Assembly: GCA_026392325.1 (NCBI GenBank)
Contig: JAPLCH010000259.1
Location: 1-6,000 of the forward strand
DNA length: 6,000 nucleotides
Source: Solirubrobacterales bacterium
Lineage (GTDB): Bacteria > Actinomycetota > Thermoleophilia > Solirubrobacterales > Solirubrobacteraceae
Direction of reading: 5' to 3'
Positions 1 through 5,435 of the stretch are shown here, piece after piece (position 1 is the first letter of the stretch; each line of letters opens with the position of its first letter). The position numbers and the translations under genes are program-made. Under the pieces are notes generated by a model. It was not told where the DNA came from. It made no database searches and saw only the letters and a list, made by a program, of their open reading frames with translations.

Positions 1-85
1 CGTCATTGGCGTCGCGCTTGACACCGTCAAGCAGATGGAGGCTCAGCTGATGATGAGGTCATACGAGGGATTCCTGAGGTCGTGA
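1..85 (+). CDS. secY: Protein translocase subunit SecY, C-terminal end (partial)
   Basis: Only the last 27 codons are present; the reading frame enters at base 2 and ends with TGA at 83-85. The residues VIGVALDTVKQMEAQL and the tail ending YEGFLRS match the end of the last membrane helix and the short cytoplasmic tail of SecY, the channel subunit of the SecYEG translocon in the inner membrane. SecY directly upstream of adk is the usual superoperon order, which supports the call. The stop overlaps the adk start (GTGA), so adk translation is probably coupled to secY. Too little is present to judge the rest of the protein. Confidence 0.9.
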   Translation, partial: VIGVALDTVKQMEAQLMMRSYEGFLRS

Positions 86-759
86 GCCAAGAGCTCAATC
101 TCATTCTTCTGGGGCCCCCGGGCGCCGGAAAGGGTACCCAAGCTGCACGCTTGGTTCAGGACTTCAACATTCCGTGGGCGTCAACCGGTGACATGCTCAG
201 GACCGCAGTGGCAGAGGGTTCAGAGCTTGGCATCAAGGCGAAGGGCTTCATGGACAGTGGAGCTCTCGTTCCAGACGAGCTGATCGTTGATCTGATCGTC
301 GAACGGGTTCGCAACGCGGACTCAGCCGACGGATTCCTTCTGGACGGTTACCCACGCACAATTCCCCAGGCGGACGCTCTAGCAGAGGCACTTCAGGGCC
401 TGAGCCGCACCGTTACGGCCGCCCTTCTGATCGAGCTGGATGACGAAGAGGTCATTCGTCGTCTTTCCGGTCGCCGAGTCTGCACGGCCTCTGGCCATGG
501 GTACCACCTTGACTTTGACCCCCCAAAGCATGAGGGGATATGCGATCAGGATGGCTCTCGCTTGATTCAGCGCGACGACGACAAGCCCGATGTCATCAAG
601 AACCGGCTGGAGGTCTACCACGCGCAGACCAAGCCCCTTGTTGAGTACTACGAGAATCTGGGACTGCTTCGACGTTTCGACGGCTCACGTGGGCAGACTG
701 AGGTTCACGACCACATTCGTGCTGCCATGGCGACGCTTCGGCTTGAGGAAACAGTTTGA
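82..759 (+). CDS. adk: Adenylate kinase (long-LID form)
   Basis: This cytosolic enzyme interconverts ATP + AMP and 2 ADP and balances the adenylate pool. At 225 residues it is the long-LID type. Visible motifs are the P-loop GPPGAGKGT (11-19), the AMP-site stretch STGDMLR (34-40), LVPDE (62-66), FLLDGYPRT (85-93), and the LID with PPK (147-149) and QRDDD (163-167). Gram-positive enzymes often hold zinc in the LID with four Cys, or three Cys and one Asp. Here the equivalent positions are C134, S137, C154 and D157, a mixture of the metal-binding and hydrogen-bonded (Ser/Asp) types, so zinc binding is uncertain. The start is GTG, overlapping the secY stop; the protein aligns with the family from its first residues. 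The 3' end overlaps map by four bases. Confidence 0.97.
   Translation: MSQELNLILLGPPGAGKGTQAARLVQDFNIPWASTGDMLRTAVAEGSELGIKAKGFMDSGALVPDELIVDLIVERVRNADSADGFLLDGYPRTIPQADALAEALQGLSRTVTAALLIELDDEEVIRRLSGRRVCTASGHGYHLDFDPPKHEGICDQDGSRLIQRDDDKPDVIKNRLEVYHAQTKPLVEYYENLGLLRRFDGSRGQTEVHDHIRAAMATLRLEETV
745..750 (+). promoter_or_regulatory. Ribosome binding site for map
   Basis: GAGGAA lies five bases before a TTG at 756-758, inside the last codons of adk. It supports TTG as the map start, because no ATG or GTG in that frame lies nearby that would keep the conserved N-terminus. The TTG shares bases with the adk stop codon, so ribosomes ending adk can restart on map. Confidence 0.75.
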
Positions 760-1523
760 TAATTCGCAAGACCGCGGCCGAGATTGAGAAGATGGCCGCC
801 GCAGGGGACATCCTCGTGAAGACTCTTCAACTTGTTGAGGGGCGGATCCGCGCAGGAGTTACAACTGAGGAGCTGGACGAGACCGCTGAACGGTTCATCC
901 GCTCGCAAGGCGCAGTGCCGGCCTTCAAGGGCTATCGGGGCTTCCCCGGGTCAATCTGCGCGTCAGCGAACTCGATGGTCGTGCATGGGATCCCAGGGCC
1001 GCAGAAGTTGGCTAAGGGCGACATCATCTCCGTTGATGTTGGTGTCACCCTCGACGGCTGGGTTGCCGACGCAGCCAGGACCTTCCCGGTTGGTGAGATC
1101 TCAGCTGAGGCACAGTCGCTGCTTGACACCACCGAAGCTTCGCTTCACGCAGCAGTCAAGGCGTGTCAGCCAGGAGGGCGCATTGGTGATGTTTCCAACG
1201 CAGTCCAGACCCGCGTTGAGGCTGACGGCATGAATGTGGTCCGCTCGCTGGTTGGACACGGCATTGGAAGCGAGATGCACGAGCCGCCCGAGGTTCCCAA
1301 CTATGGACCTGCAGGAAAAGGACCAAAGCTTGAGGAAGGCATGGTCATCGCGATTGAGCCGATGGTTTCGCTCGGAAGTCCGGGTGTTCGGGTGGATGAC
1401 GATGAGTGGTCAGTCTTCACAATTGACGGCTCATTGGCCGCACATTTCGAATTTACTGTCGCTGTAACGGCTGATGGTCCGAGGGTGCTGACACCATGGC
1501 ATTTGAAAGCTGAGCAGGGATAA
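756..1523 (+). CDS. map: Methionine aminopeptidase, type I
   Basis: This cytosolic metalloprotease removes the initiator Met from nascent proteins whose second residue is small. The 255-residue length is normal for type Ia. The five expected metal ligands are present: D94 and D105 (in SVDVGVTLDGWVADAARTF), H168 (GHGIG), E201 (IEPM) and E232 (HFEFT). The substrate-site histidines H77 (VVHGIPG) and H175 (MHEPP) are also there. The start is TTG, set by GAGGAA five bases upstream and by overlap with the adk stop; the second residue onward (IIRKTAAEIEKM) matches the usual N-terminus. Its TAA stop shares a base with an ATG that opens the frame continuing into rpmJ. In most relatives the next gene would be infA, which is not found here. 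Confidence 0.97.
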   Translation: MIIRKTAAEIEKMAAAGDILVKTLQLVEGRIRAGVTTEELDETAERFIRSQGAVPAFKGYRGFPGSICASANSMVVHGIPGPQKLAKGDIISVDVGVTLDGWVADAARTFPVGEISAEAQSLLDTTEASLHAAVKACQPGGRIGDVSNAVQTRVEADGMNVVRSLVGHGIGSEMHEPPEVPNYGPAGKGPKLEEGMVIAIEPMVSLGSPGVRVDDDEWSVFTIDGSLAAHFEFTVAVTADGPRVLTPWHLKAEQG

Positions 1524-1690
1524 TGGCTCAGTCAAGTATGAAAGTCAGACGACCGCGCAACGCCCGTGGCGTTCCGTTTGCTACTGTCGGACGTCGCGCC
1601 GTCCTGCGGTGCCGTTCCGTCGAGTGTGAAAGCACTTTTGGAGCCGGCCCGCTGACAGCCTACGCCCACCATCTGCAATTGGATCCAATT
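1523..1690 (+). other. Open frame in the infA slot, continuous with rpmJ
   Basis: Between map and rpmJ most bacteria with this gene order carry infA (IF-1, about 72 residues, with PNAMF and SPYDLTRGRI motifs). I read all three forward frames and the reverse complement and find neither motif. Two of the forward frames contain stop codons. The third is open for 56 codons from an ATG overlapping the map stop (TAATG) and runs without a stop into rpmJ, so it could give a 93-residue extended bL36. The putative peptide is basic and has C30-x4-C35 and H49-H50. Its residues 6-9 (MKVR) and 23-30 (GRRAVLRC) loosely recall bL36 itself (MKVR, GRVLVIC), so a decayed rpmJ copy, a decayed infA, a leader or a real extension are all possible. 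GAGCAGGGA ends only two bases before the ATG, a short spacing. I cannot assign a function. Confidence 0.45.
1677..1690 (+). repeat. Perfect 14-bp palindrome abutting the rpmJ start
   Basis: AATTGGATCCAATT is its own reverse complement and ends on the base before the TTG start of rpmJ. As RNA it can form only five base pairs around a GATC loop, so it would be a weak hairpin. As DNA it has the symmetry of a dimer-binding operator. No role can be assigned from sequence alone, and chance is possible. Confidence 0.6.
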
Positions 1691-1804
1691 TTGAAGGTAA
1701 GACCGTCGGTCAAACCAATGTGTGAGAAGTGCAAGATCATCCGCCGTAATGGCAGGGTCCTTGTCATCTGCCCTAATCCGCGCCACAAGCAGCGTCAGGG
1801 CTAA
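1691..1804 (+). CDS. rpmJ: Ribosomal protein bL36 (zinc-binding form)
   Basis: bL36 is a small protein of the large ribosomal subunit that binds 23S rRNA and helps final folding of the subunit. Starting at TTG gives exactly the usual 37 residues, from MKVRPSVKPM to RHKQRQG. The zinc ligands C11, C14, C27 and H32 (C-x2-C-x12-C-x4-H) are all present, so this is the zinc form rather than the cysteine-free low-zinc paralogue. The start is odd: it is TTG, the only Shine-Dalgarno-like bases are a weak GGAT six bases upstream, and the frame is open back to position 1523. An in-frame N-terminal extension of 56 residues therefore cannot be excluded, although the family length argues for the TTG. rpsM begins three bases after the stop. 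Confidence 0.92.
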   Translation: MKVRPSVKPMCEKCKIIRRNGRVLVICPNPRHKQRQG

Positions 1805-1807
1805 CGG

Positions 1808-2188
1808 ATGGCACGCATCGCAGGAATCAACCTTCCCCCAGGGAAGCGCGCCGAGATCGGCCTCACATACATCTACGGCATCGGCCGTACGACATCACAG
1901 CGACTTCTTGACAAGGCCGGAATTTCGTACGACACGAAGATCCGCGATCTGACCGAGGAAGAAGCTGGAAAACTTCGTGACCTTGTTGATTCAGAGCTGA
2001 CCGTCGAAGGTGACCTTCGCCGTGAACGTTCACAGAACATCAAGCGTCTTATGGAGATTGGCTGCTACCGCGGCATTCGCCACAGGCGTGGACTTCCCGT
2101 CCGCGGACAGAAGACCAAGACCAACGCTCGTACTCGTAAGGGTCCGAAGCGCCTCCAAGTAGCCGGTAAGAAGAAGGTGGCCAAGTGA
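1808..2188 (+). CDS. rpsM: Ribosomal protein uS13
   Basis: uS13 sits in the head of the small subunit, where it contacts 16S rRNA, uS19, the large subunit bridge and the P-site tRNA. The 126-residue protein starts MARIAGINLP and has the helical N-terminal part with the IYGIG turn (22-26). The conserved YRGIRHRRGLPVRGQ stretch (87-101) leads to a long basic tail (KTKTNARTRKGPK and after) that reaches toward tRNA. The ATG is preceded by AGGG seven bases upstream, at the end of rpmJ. Its stop overlaps the rpsK GTG start (GTGA), implying coupled translation and equal output of uS13 and uS11. Nothing is unusual in length or motifs. Confidence 0.97.
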   Translation: MARIAGINLPPGKRAEIGLTYIYGIGRTTSQRLLDKAGISYDTKIRDLTEEEAGKLRDLVDSELTVEGDLRRERSQNIKRLMEIGCYRGIRHRRGLPVRGQKTKTNARTRKGPKRLQVAGKKKVAK

Positions 2189-2580
2189 GCGCGAACCGTC
2201 GCCCTCAACGTGGACGCAAGCGCGTCCGCAAGAACATCCCAGTGGGTCAGGCCCACATCAAGACTTCGTTCAACAACACAATCGTGTCGCTTACCGACCG
2301 CGAAGGCAATGTCATCGCGTGGGAGTCAGCTGGCGGAGCAGGCTTCAAGGGATCTCGTAAGAGCACCCCGTTCGCCGCTCAGGTCACCGCTGACGCAGCA
2401 GCACGCAAGGGCGTTGAGCATGGACTCCAGAAGGTCGAAGTATTCGTCAAGGGCTCAGGTTCCGGACGTGAGACTGCCATCCGTTCACTTCAGGCAGCCG
2501 GCCTTGAGGTCACAGCAGTGCGTGACGTGACTCCACAGGCTCACAATGGCTGCCGTCCACGCAAGAGGCGGAGGGTCTAA
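2185..2580 (+). CDS. rpsK: Ribosomal protein uS11
   Basis: uS11 forms part of the platform of the small subunit near the mRNA exit channel and pairs with bS18 and bS21 regions in other bacteria. The 131-residue protein has the expected core: HIKTSFNNTIVSLTD, GFKGSRKSTPFAAQ, VKGSGSGRETAIRSLQAAGLEV, and the basic C-terminus HNGCRPRKRRRV. N121 in the HNG motif corresponds to the Asn of E. coli uS11 that is known to become isoaspartate, so the site is kept here. The start is GTG, overlapping the rpsM stop, with AGAAGGTGG just upstream as Shine-Dalgarno. rpsD follows three bases after the stop. Confidence 0.97.
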   Translation: MSANRRPQRGRKRVRKNIPVGQAHIKTSFNNTIVSLTDREGNVIAWESAGGAGFKGSRKSTPFAAQVTADAAARKGVEHGLQKVEVFVKGSGSGRETAIRSLQAAGLEVTAVRDVTPQAHNGCRPRKRRRV

Positions 2581-2583
2581 CTC

Positions 2584-3159
2584 ATGGCACGCGATACAGG
2601 ACCTCAATGCCGACTTTGCCGTCGTGAAGGACAGAAGCTCTTTCTGAAGGGTGAGCGTTGCCTCACTCCGAAGTGCGCAATCGACCGTCGTGCGTATCCA
2701 CCAGGAGACCACGGCCGCGGTCGTCAAAGTCGTTACTACGGCGTCCTTGAGCGTCAGTTCCGTATCTACTGTGAAAAGGCAAGCCGCACTCCCGGTGTAA
2801 CCGGTGAGAACCTGCTTCGTCTTCTCGAATGCCGTTTTGACAGCGTCTTGGTCCGCCTTGGCTTTGCAGCCTCGCGTAGCCAGGCCCGTCAGCTGATCCG
2901 TCACGGACACTGGACGGTCAACGGTCGTCGAGTCGACATCCCCTCTTTCCAGGTCAAGCCGGGCGATGTGATTGCAGCAGCAGCGGGTTCATCCGCCGCT
3001 GATGTGATTCGCAGCGCAACCGAGTTGACCGGTCAGGTCCCTGCATGGCTGCAGGCAGACCATGATTCACTTGCGGCGAAGGTGTTGCGCCACCCCGAGC
3101 GGAGCGAAATCTCTGCCCCGGTGGAGGAGCAGCTCATCGTCGAGTTGTACTCCAAGTAG
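2584..3159 (+). CDS. rpsD: Ribosomal protein uS4 (zinc-binding form)
   Basis: uS4 is a primary 16S rRNA binder that nucleates assembly of the small-subunit body and lines the mRNA entry. In several bacteria it also represses its own operon. The N-terminal motif C9-x2-C12-x13-C26-x4-C31 is the zinc-binding form also seen in Thermus uS4. The S4 RNA-binding domain spans roughly 82-145 (ECRFDSVLVRLGFAASRSQA, then HGHWTVNGRRVDIPSF). At 191 residues it is somewhat shorter than the usual 200-209, but the family end (VEEQLIVELYSK) is present, so it is not truncated; the shortening is internal. GGAGGG eight bases before the ATG is a strong ribosome binding site. An 83-base spacer with two hairpins separates it from rpoA. 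Confidence 0.97.
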   Translation: MARDTGPQCRLCRREGQKLFLKGERCLTPKCAIDRRAYPPGDHGRGRQSRYYGVLERQFRIYCEKASRTPGVTGENLLRLLECRFDSVLVRLGFAASRSQARQLIRHGHWTVNGRRVDIPSFQVKPGDVIAAAAGSSAADVIRSATELTGQVPAWLQADHDSLAAKVLRHPERSEISAPVEEQLIVELYSK

Positions 3160-3167
3160 TTCCAATG

Positions 3168-3191
3168 CCGAGGCGCCTTATGGCGCTCCGG
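3168..3191 (+). promoter_or_regulatory. Hairpin 1 in the rpsD-rpoA spacer
   Basis: Bases 3168-3177 (CCGAGGCGCC) pair with 3182-3191 (GGCGCTCCGG) around a TTAT loop. Eight of ten positions are Watson-Crick, one is G-U and one is an A-C mismatch. No T-run follows, so it is not a standard terminator. It could mark an RNA processing site, stabilise one side of the mRNA, or take part in uS4 feedback; the sequence does not decide between these. Confidence 0.6.
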
Positions 3192-3198
3192 TGACAGG

Positions 3199-3212
3199 CC
3201 GCCAACCGGCGG
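3199..3212 (+). promoter_or_regulatory. Hairpin 2 in the rpsD-rpoA spacer
   Basis: CCGCC (3199-3203) pairs perfectly with GGCGG (3208-3212) around AACC, and two G-U pairs can extend the stem outward. It lies eight bases after hairpin 1 and 30 bases before the rpoA ATG, and the following bases (TTCTCCCACC) are not a terminator T-tract. I see no promoter-like -10/-35 pair in the spacer. Confidence 0.5.
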
Positions 3213-3242
3213 TTCTCCCACCCCGACGACCACAGGATCACG

Positions 3243-4238
3243 ATGCTCGAATTCCAGATCCCCCGGATCACCAAGGACACCGTTGAAGACAATCGCGGGT
3301 CTTTTACAATCGAACCGCTTGAACGCGGCTTCGGATATACCTTCGGCAACTCTCTTAGGAGGGTTTTGCTCAGCTCCCTTAAGGGTGCAGCGGTCACTAG
3401 TGTCCGCATTGAGGGTGTACAGCATGAGTTCTCAGCAATTGAGGGCGTCAAGGAGGACGTGACTGACATTGTTCTCAACCTCAAGGGTCTTGTCTGCCGT
3501 ATGGCTGACTCCACCGCTGAGATTGAGGCGCCACTTGTCGTCACCGGCCCAGGAACCATCACGGCAAAGGACATCGACCTCCCAACGGGCGTCGAGATTC
3601 TCAACCCTGATACTCACATCGCAACCTTGGAGAACAAGACCAAGCTTGAGATCTACCTGACCATCGGCACTGGGCGCGGCTATCGCCCAGCCGAAGAGAA
3701 CAAGAATGATGATCAGCCAATCGGTGTTATTCCGATCGACTCGATCTTCTCTCCAGTTCGACGCGTTGCCTACTCAGTTGAGCAGGCACGTATTGGTCAG
3801 CGCACCGACTTTGACAAGCTCACGCTTGACATTGAGACGGACGGATCCCTTGACCCAACCAAGTCACTCCGTGAAGCAGCTGAGATCTTGATCCAGCAGC
3901 TCGCGATCTTCACTGATGTGGAGCGCGTTGCAGAGCTTCGTGAGGCAATGACAGCAGGTGTGATCGATCAGGTCACAAACGCTGCAGCTGCCGCACCTAC
4001 CTCCGCAATCCCGGGAGCACCGGCAACATCGAACGGCATGGACGACATCCTCATTGAGGAGCTTGACCTTGGCGTACGTTCATACAACTGCCTTAAGCGC
4101 GCAAACATCAACACCGTTGGTGAACTTGTAACGAAGTCCCGCAGCGAACTTGCTGCGATTCCGAACTTCGGCAGCAAGTCCATTGATGAGGTTGAAGAGA
4201 CACTCGCCGCTCAAGGTCAGGGCCTGAGGGAGGACTGA
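3243..4238 (+). CDS. rpoA: DNA-directed RNA polymerase subunit alpha
   Basis: The alpha dimer is the scaffold on which beta and beta-prime assemble, and its C-terminal domain contacts promoter UP elements and activators. The N-terminal domain (about 1-240) has FGNSLRRVLLSSL (34-46; R39 and R40 match the assembly arginines of E. coli), the conserved GVQHEF stretch, and RIGQRTDFDKLTLDIETDGS. An Ala/Pro-rich flexible linker spans about 246-266. The C-terminal domain follows, with VRSYNCLKR (R279, N282 and K285, matching the DNA-contact residues R265, N268 and K271 of E. coli) and NFGSKS (308-313). The length of 331 residues is normal. AGGA (3234-3237) is five bases before the ATG. The stop codon lies inside a hairpin that extends toward rplQ. 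Confidence 0.98.
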   Translation: MLEFQIPRITKDTVEDNRGSFTIEPLERGFGYTFGNSLRRVLLSSLKGAAVTSVRIEGVQHEFSAIEGVKEDVTDIVLNLKGLVCRMADSTAEIEAPLVVTGPGTITAKDIDLPTGVEILNPDTHIATLENKTKLEIYLTIGTGRGYRPAEENKNDDQPIGVIPIDSIFSPVRRVAYSVEQARIGQRTDFDKLTLDIETDGSLDPTKSLREAAEILIQQLAIFTDVERVAELREAMTAGVIDQVTNAAAAAPTSAIPGAPATSNGMDDILIEELDLGVRSYNCLKRANINTVGELVTKSRSELAAIPNFGSKSIDEVEETLAAQGQGLRED

Positions 4239-4252
4239 GCCTCCGGCTCAGT
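4226..4252 (+). promoter_or_regulatory. Shine-Dalgarno followed by an 8-bp hairpin before rplQ
   Basis: GAGGGAGG (4226-4233), at the very end of rpoA, is a strong Shine-Dalgarno but is 27 bases from the rplQ ATG. Immediately after it ACTGAGCC (4234-4241) pairs perfectly with GGCTCAGT (4245-4252) around a TCC loop. If folded, only ATCTAGCG (8 bases) separates the stem from the ATG, bringing the Shine-Dalgarno to a workable distance. Those 8 bases contain no Shine-Dalgarno of their own. The rpoA stop (4236-4238) is in the stem, so translation of rpoA would open it. No T-run follows, which argues against a terminator. Confidence 0.6.
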
Positions 4253-4260
4253 ATCTAGCG

Positions 4261-4614
4261 ATGCGCCACCAAAAGACACGTCATAAGCTGTCGCGCGACT
4301 CGGCGCATCGCAAGGCGCTGCTCAAGAATCTCTGCAAAGAGATCATTGAGCATGAGCGGATCAAGACCTCAGAGGCGAAGGCCAAGGCCGTCAAGCCTGA
4401 GATCGAGAAGCTCATCACCCTTGCGAAGCGTGGAGACTTGCACGCCCGCCGTCAGGCTCTCAGCACATTGGGCCAGGACAAGTTCATCGTCTACAAGCTC
4501 TTTGAAGAGATCGCACCTCGCTACACGGACCGTCCGGGTGGCTACACGCGAATTCTCAAGCTCGGGCCACGTCGGTCGGATTCGACCGAAATGGTTTTCA
4601 TCGAGCTCGTCTGA
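4261..4614 (+). CDS. rplQ: Ribosomal protein bL17
   Basis: bL17 is a large-subunit protein near the exit end of the peptide tunnel. The 117-residue product has the family start MRHQKTRHKLSRDSAHRKALLKN written here in part as MRHQKTRHKL, the middle segment EKLITLAKRGD, and the end GGYTRILKLGPRRSDSTEM then VFIELV. Length is typical. The ATG is fixed by this conserved N-terminus, yet no Shine-Dalgarno lies at normal spacing; the nearest strong one is at 4226-4233, across a hairpin. It follows rpoA as in most bacteria, and truA begins 18 bases after the stop. Confidence 0.97.
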   Translation: MRHQKTRHKLSRDSAHRKALLKNLCKEIIEHERIKTSEAKAKAVKPEIEKLITLAKRGDLHARRQALSTLGQDKFIVYKLFEEIAPRYTDRPGGYTRILKLGPRRSDSTEMVFIELV

Positions 4615-4617
4615 GCT

Positions 4618-4624
4618 GAAGGGG
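4618..4624 (+). promoter_or_regulatory. Ribosome binding site for truA
   Basis: GAAGGGG ends eight bases before the GTG at 4633, just past the rplQ stop. It favours that GTG over a second in-frame GTG at 4645, which would give a product four residues shorter. Confidence 0.65.
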
Positions 4625-4632
4625 CCGCTTAG

Positions 4633-5394
4633 GTGGCCAAGGCTGTGACAGCGAGAATTGAACTCGCTTACGACGGAACAGATTTCGCAGGTTGGGCTGT
4701 TCAGCCCGACCAGCGAACCGTCGAAGGCGAGCTTGCTGCTGCCATTTACCAGTTGCGCGGCGACAAGCCCACGCTGACGGTCGCAGGAAGGACTGACGCG
4801 GGCGTTCATGCTGTCCGGCAGGTAGTCAGCCATCCTGGGGAGCCGCTGCGCCCAGAGGCGCTTAACGGCGTTCTTCCAAGGGACATCTCGGTTCGTTCCA
4901 GCGAGGAAGCGGGGCCTGACTTCGTTGACGCCCGGGAGAGCGCAACATCCAGGGCTTATCGTTACCGGGTACTTCAAACGAGGACTCGTCCGCTCCACGA
5001 GCGTCGCACCTCATTCTGGGTGTCAACAGCCATCGACTTCAGTCTGCTTGAGCACTGTGCGCAGCTTCTACCTGGCGAACACCGAATGACGGCGTTCACA
5101 CCAGCTCAGACCGAACATGTTCATTTCACGAGGAACATTCTCAGCGCGCGATGGACTCAGGCCCAGACCGATGAAGGACGGAGGCTTGACTTCCACATTG
5201 AGGCCGTGTCTTTCATGCGTCACATGAACAGGATTCTCGTCGGAACAATGTTGGAGGTTTCCCGAGGGGTCATGTCCATTGAAGGGTTTGAGGAGCTTCT
5301 TCAGGGAAGACCACGCTCGGATGCTGGGGATACCGCACCAGCTCAGGGCCTGACTCTCCTTGGGGTCGGCTACGGCACTCGCGTTCTGGACTAG
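4633..5394 (+). CDS. truA: tRNA pseudouridine synthase A
   Basis: TruA converts uridines 38, 39 and 40 in the anticodon arm of many tRNAs to pseudouridine, stabilising decoding. The 253-residue length fits. The N-terminal ELAYDGTDFAGWA (10-22) and the catalytic motif GRTDAGVHA (52-60), with D55 as the nucleophile, are clear. SRAYRYRVL (106-114) supplies the active-site tyrosine region and FMRHMNRILVGTMLEV (194-209) carries the conserved R200. N199 stands where many homologues have a hydrophobic residue, a small difference unlikely to matter. The start is GTG, supported by GAAGGGG upstream; GTG 4645 is an alternative. Its position after rplQ is common in Gram-positive bacteria and suggests shared transcription with the ribosomal genes. 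Confidence 0.96.
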   Translation: MAKAVTARIELAYDGTDFAGWAVQPDQRTVEGELAAAIYQLRGDKPTLTVAGRTDAGVHAVRQVVSHPGEPLRPEALNGVLPRDISVRSSEEAGPDFVDARESATSRAYRYRVLQTRTRPLHERRTSFWVSTAIDFSLLEHCAQLLPGEHRMTAFTPAQTEHVHFTRNILSARWTQAQTDEGRRLDFHIEAVSFMRHMNRILVGTMLEVSRGVMSIEGFEELLQGRPRSDAGDTAPAQGLTLLGVGYGTRVLD

Positions 5395-5404
5395 AACCGC
5401 GGCC

Positions 5405-5423
5405 GGGCGCTGGAGGCGCGCCT
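5405..5423 (+). promoter_or_regulatory. Shine-Dalgarno displayed in a hairpin loop before the exonuclease gene
   Basis: GGGCGC (5405-5410) can pair with GCGCCT (5418-5423), five Watson-Crick pairs plus one G-U, leaving the loop TGGAGGC that contains GGAGG (5412-5416). The stretch also includes the 8-base palindrome GGCGCGCC (5415-5422), which could pair in other ways. GGAGG is 19 bases from the first ATG, too far for normal initiation, but seven bases from an in-frame ATT at 5424. There is only a weak A/T stretch afterward, so a terminator for the upstream operon is not convincing. Confidence 0.4.
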
Positions 5424-5435
5424 ATTGTCACTTCC

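Noticed and set aside
1525..1690. A complete but divergent infA in another frame
   Set aside because: The other two forward frames have stop codons after only a few to about 35 codons, none carries PNAMF or SPYDLTRGR-like motifs, and the space is too short for a full IF-1.
2485..2910. 141-codon open frame on the minus strand across rpsK and rpsD
   Set aside because: It lies opposite two well-conserved ribosomal genes, shows no recognisable domain, and is explained by codon bias of the + strand genes.
3033..3604. Overlapping minus-strand open frames across the rpsD-rpoA junction
   Set aside because: They overlap each other in different frames and run against conserved coding sequence; the translated products resemble no family I know.
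4604..4617. Small inverted repeat AGCTC/GAGCT at the end of rplQ as a terminator
   Set aside because: The stem is only five pairs, contains the stop region, and has no T-run; the truA Shine-Dalgarno follows at once, so readthrough is expected.
4369..4998. 209-codon open frame on the minus strand across rplQ and truA
   Set aside because: It is long but antisense to two clear genes, with no known motif and no convincing ribosome binding site; treated as a shadow frame.
5395..5435. Operon terminator after truA
   Set aside because: GC-rich self-complementary sequence is present, but no run of T follows it and the next gene starts within 41 bases on the same strand.
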